From Solidesulfovibrio alcoholivorans DSM 5433 (GTDB lineage: Bacteria > Desulfobacterota > Desulfovibrionia > Desulfovibrionales > Desulfovibrionaceae), in the NCBI RefSeq assembly GCF_000702665.1, contig NZ_JNJA01000001.1, positions 248,001 to 312,000 of the forward strand: a stretch of 64,000 bases of DNA, written 5' to 3'. Both the position numbers and the translations under genes were made by a program. Numbering within the stretch: the stretch's first letter is position 1; the number at the start of each line of letters is the position of its first letter. The notes under the pieces were generated by a model that searched no databases, was not told the origin of the DNA, and saw only the letters and a list, made by a program, of their open reading frames with translations. Below, in pieces: positions 61,307-64,000 of this stretch.

Positions 61307-62982
61307 GACTGCGAAACCGCCTGCTTGTACGCGGCCAGCACGCCCGGGCGCACCTGGCAGGCCACGCGGATGTTGTGGCCGACCTGGGTCTGGCCTTCGA
61401 CCATCGGGAACGAGGACAGTTCGACGGTTTCGACGGGCGCTTCGCCGGGGTCCGCGCCGATGCCCGCGAGGTAGTCGCGAAGCCGCGTGGCGGCCTCGCC
61501 CTCGGCCGCGGCCGGGCTGAAGTTGTCGGCCACGGCGCGCGCCACGCCGAGCGCCGGAATGGTCAGGCGGCCGGCGGCGGTGTCGGCGAAGAGCTCCACG
61601 GAGAACGTGGGCCGCGCCAGGGCCGCGCCGATGGCGTTGGCCACGGCGAAGCTCTCGGGCACCACCACTTCTTCGGAAAAGGCGTCCTGGAGCAGGGCAG
61701 ACAGCGCCAGGGCCGGGCCGCCCATGACGTAGACGCGCGTGGGGCGGACCTGCCGGCCTTCGAGCAGGTCGAAGATGGTGTAGACGGGCCGGTCGTTGAT
61801 TTCGCGCACAAAGGCCGCCACTTCCGAGCGGATCTGGTTGACGGCGTTTAAAATGGCGGCCTCGGCCACCTCGTCGGGCTCGAAGCCGTGGGGCGCGCCC
61901 AGGGCGGCCATGCCGGCATAGGAGGCGCGCGGATCGCCCACGGCGATGACGTTTTGCAGGTTGAGCGCATCGACGAGCGTCGGAACCGGACCGCCGAGGG
62001 CCATGGGCGGTCCCAGGCGTCTGGGGCCCACGCGGATGGCCTCGCGGGAGACGCTTATGGCCGAGTCGCCGCCGACGCCGATGGAGCGGGTGCGCAGCGC
62101 CCGCACGAGCGTGGGCCGGCCGGCGATGGCGATGCCCTCGTTTTCGACCAGCGGCGCGCCCGCGGCGAAGACGGCGATGTCCGTGGTGGTGCCGCCGATG
62201 TCGAGGATGACGGAGTCCTCGGCGATGTCGCACACGGCGATGATGCCCATGACCGAGGCGGCCGGGCCGGAAAGGATGGACTGCACGGGCAGGGCGCGCG
62301 ACACGGCAAGCGGCATGGTGCCGCCGTCGGCCTTGAGGACGCTTATGATGTCCGGCGCGATGCCGAGTTCGCGCACGGATTGCTCCACGGCGTCGCAGAA
62401 GCGGTTGTAGACGCGCCAGACGGCGCTGTTGAAGTACGCCGTGGCGATGCGCCGGCCAAAGCCCAGGCGACCGGAAAATTCGTGCCCCAGGGACACGCAG
62501 TCCGAATGCGGGGCGAGCAGTTCGCGCAGGGCCAGTTCCTGCTCGGGATGGCGGGTGGAGAATTTGGTGACGGCGGCATGGACCGTGACGCCGGCGGCGT
62601 CGCAGGCGCGCAGGGCCTCCCGCGCGGCGGCCATGTCCAGGGCGGCGGTTTCGCGGCCCCGGTGGTCGATGGCCCCGGGCAGGACGTAATAGTGCTCGCC
62701 CAGACGGTAGGCCTCGGGGTCGATGCCCGGGCCGCCGGACACGATCGCGCCCACGGGGTCAGCCGTTCCCTCGACGATGGCGTTGGTGGAAAGCGTGGTC
62801 GAGAGGTTGAGCCGCGAGACGGCCCCGGGGCCCGCCACGGCGGCGATGCTGGCCAGGGCCTCGCGAATGGAGGCGAGCAGGTCGTCGTGGTTGGTGCGCA
62901 GCTTGGCGCAGGCAACGACGCCTTCCGGCCCGATCAGGACCGCATCCGTATGGGTTCCGCCGACGTCGATGCCGCACAGCAT
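61300..62982 (-). CDS. hydantoinase/oxoprolinase subunit A-like ATP-dependent amidohydrolase
   Basis: 560 aa. ASKHA ATPase fold: GIDVGGTHTDAVLI at the N-terminus, SGPAASVMGIIAVCDIAEDSVILDIGGTTTDIAVF in the middle, RVYVMGGPALALSALL later, as in HyuA. The usual ~680-residue HyuA C-terminal part is shortened, and no HyuB partner is adjacent. ATP-driven opening of a cyclic amide or a carboxylase role is possible. It is coupled to the downstream deacetylase, which suggests sequential handling of an amide substrate. Confidence 0.88.
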   Translation of the reverse strand: MLCGIDVGGTHTDAVLIGPEGVVACAKLRTNHDDLLASIREALASIAAVAGPGAVSRLNLSTTLSTNAIVEGTADPVGAIVSGGPGIDPEAYRLGEHYYVLPGAIDHRGRETAALDMAAAREALRACDAAGVTVHAAVTKFSTRHPEQELALRELLAPHSDCVSLGHEFSGRLGFGRRIATAYFNSAVWRVYNRFCDAVEQSVRELGIAPDIISVLKADGGTMPLAVSRALPVQSILSGPAASVMGIIAVCDIAEDSVILDIGGTTTDIAVFAAGAPLVENEGIAIAGRPTLVRALRTRSIGVGGDSAISVSREAIRVGPRRLGPPMALGGPVPTLVDALNLQNVIAVGDPRASYAGMAALGAPHGFEPDEVAEAAILNAVNQIRSEVAAFVREINDRPVYTIFDLLEGRQVRPTRVYVMGGPALALSALLQDAFSEEVVVPESFAVANAIGAALARPTFSVELFADTAAGRLTIPALGVARAVADNFSPAAAEGEAATRLRDYLAGIGADPGEAPVETVELSSFPMVEGQTQVGHNIRVACQVRPGVLAAYKQAVSQSC

Positions 62983-63045
62983 GAAGCGACCGTAGCATCA
63001 TGGCCGCCCGGCGTCGAGATGGCCGGATGCGGGATTCGCCGCGGG

Positions 63046-64000
63046 CTAAAGGACTGCCGCGGCCTTTGCGGCGTCGTAAATCTCGGCCAGTTGCCGGACG
63101 ATGTCCGGCCGGGACGAGCGTCCGATGCCGGCGGCGGGCGTAAACGCCTCGGGCGCGGCCGCGTCGCGAAGGCCCAGGGCGTCGCAGGCGTCCTGGGCCT
63201 GTCGCCCCAGGAGATCGGCATGCGCATCGTCCACGGGCGCGGGCGCAGTCTCCTGAAGCAGGAAAAGCACGGTGACAAGCCGCGTCAGGCGCGTGGCGGC
63301 CCCGGCCAGGGCGTCGCAGGCCGCACGGGCGGACGCCTGCGCATTGCCGCCCCGCCACTGGGCCACGGCCGCGGCCAGGGCCGCATTGGCGCGTTCGGCC
63401 CGGCGCTTGGTCGCGACGCTTTCGTGGTGGAAATGCTCCCCCCCGGCGGCCAGGGCGTTTCGCACCGTGCGCAGGTAGTCGCCGCTTGCCGTAAACGACG
63501 CGGCCAAGAGCCCGCGAATCCGCGCCTCGGACGGCACGCTCCACAGCAGGCTGGCCACGCCCCAGGCGGCGAGGCTTCCGGCCACGACGCAGCCCAGGCG
63601 CTCCACGGCGAGATGCCAGGGCAGCGTGGTGTCGAGGCTCGTCATGAGCACCACCGTGACCGTGATGAAAAAGACCGCCGTGCCGTAATGGCGGCGCATC
63701 AGGTAGGTAAATATCGCACAGCACGCGGCGATGACCGCGAGCAGCCAGGGCAGGGGCAACGTGCGCCACAACGGCAGCCCGGCGACAAGCGCGCCGGCCA
63801 CGGTGCCGGCCACGCGGTGGGCCATGCGCGCGCGGGTCAGACCGGCGCTCGGCTGGAGCACCACCAGCATGGAAAAGGGCAGCCAGGAGCCGTGAGGAAG
63901 CCCCAAGGCTTTGAACGCAGCCGCCGCGGCCATGAGCAGCAGGGAAAGCCCCAGGCTGTAGCGCACGAGGGCCGGGTCCAGGCGGCGGCGAAAGCTGAAG
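63046..64000 (-). CDS. FUSC-family membrane protein (5' end outside window)
   Basis: The C-terminal ~318 residues of a protein that continues off the right edge; in-frame FSFRRRLDPALVRYS extends to the window end. About six helices (LSLLLMAAAAAFKALGLPHGSWLPFSMLVVLQP; AVFFITVTVVLMTS) followed by a ~140-residue cytoplasmic helical tail. This is the second half of a YccS/aromatic-acid-exporter-like FUSC protein, a family of putative efflux pumps. Same strand as the hydantoinase-like gene, 63 bases upstream of it. Confidence 0.85.
   Translation of the reverse strand, partial: FSFRRRLDPALVRYSLGLSLLLMAAAAAFKALGLPHGSWLPFSMLVVLQPSAGLTRARMAHRVAGTVAGALVAGLPLWRTLPLPWLLAVIAACCAIFTYLMRRHYGTAVFFITVTVVLMTSLDTTLPWHLAVERLGCVVAGSLAAWGVASLLWSVPSEARIRGLLAASFTASGDYLRTVRNALAAGGEHFHHESVATKRRAERANAALAAAVAQWRGGNAQASARAACDALAGAATRLTRLVTVLFLLQETAPAPVDDAHADLLGRQAQDACDALGLRDAAAPEAFTPAAGIGRSSRPDIVRQLAEIYDAAKAAAVL

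Noticed and set aside
1..64000. CRISPR arrays, insertion sequences, integrases or attachment sites
   Set aside because: No regularly spaced direct repeats with unique spacers, no transposase or recombinase motifs, and no target-site duplications next to the tRNA genes were found.

Overview
The window is about 64 kb of very GC-rich, gene-dense bacterial DNA with short spacers and many 1-20 bp gene overlaps. Gene content suggests a Desulfovibrionaceae-like member of the Desulfobacterota: a MucR/Ros zinc-finger regulator, a DsrE-family protein, anaerobic (class III) ribonucleotide reductase, a hydrogenase-4-like membrane complex, B12-binding radical SAM enzymes and glutamate-1-semialdehyde aminomutase. 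This placement is inference from content and composition; no 16S rRNA is present. I see no insertion sequence, prophage or CRISPR array. Both ends cut genes: a PEP-synthase-like enzyme on the left and a FUSC-family membrane protein on the right.

Layout. (1) 1-2.6 kb: PEP/pyruvate-binding enzyme and an exported trypsin-like protease (minus). (2) 2.9-4.8 kb: PadR regulator behind a perfect 28-bp palindrome, overlapping a DASS-type anion transporter. (3) 4.7-10.6 kb (minus): PAS-GGDEF cyclase, then holA-radC-acyP-lon. (4) 10.8-17.3 kb (plus): a glycosyltransferase, a c-di-AMP (ydaO-type) riboswitch ahead of a KimA-like potassium transporter, then nrdG-nrdD. (5) 17.4-17.65 kb: a two-tRNA operon (Lys, Glu) with promoter and terminator, minus strand. 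(6) 17.7-20.7 kb: membrane protein, glycine-rich RRM protein, PLP sugar aminotransferase. (7) 21.2-32.8 kb: a CheC-like gene followed by nine co-directional genes: four B12-binding radical SAM proteins, an LpxL-like acyltransferase, three glycosyltransferases and a GNAT-like protein. This looks like an uncharacterised (glyco)lipid or surface-molecule pathway and is the best candidate for something new. (8) 32.7-41.4 kb: hybrid histidine kinase, MucR, a CysD-like ATP pyrophosphatase, two small exported proteins, an acyl-CoA-ligase/DUF362 pair, a glycosyltransferase, a DsrE protein. (9) 41.6-48.9 kb: six-gene Ehr-type operon resembling hydrogenase-4/Mbh/complex I, but with all four Ni-Fe ligand cysteines replaced in the large subunit. 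(10) 49.3-52.5 kb (minus): polar amino-acid ABC importer. (11) 52.7-64 kb: SpoIIE-type phosphatase sensor, 3D-domain protein, VOC protein, hemL, an orphan HlyD-type protein with two small genes, and a minus-strand group of FUSC protein, hydantoinase-A-like protein and an HDAC-fold deacetylase with a zinc-ribbon tail.

Four copies of one hairpin-forming intergenic repeat lie 6-50 bases after stop codons, each in the same orientation as the gene it follows.
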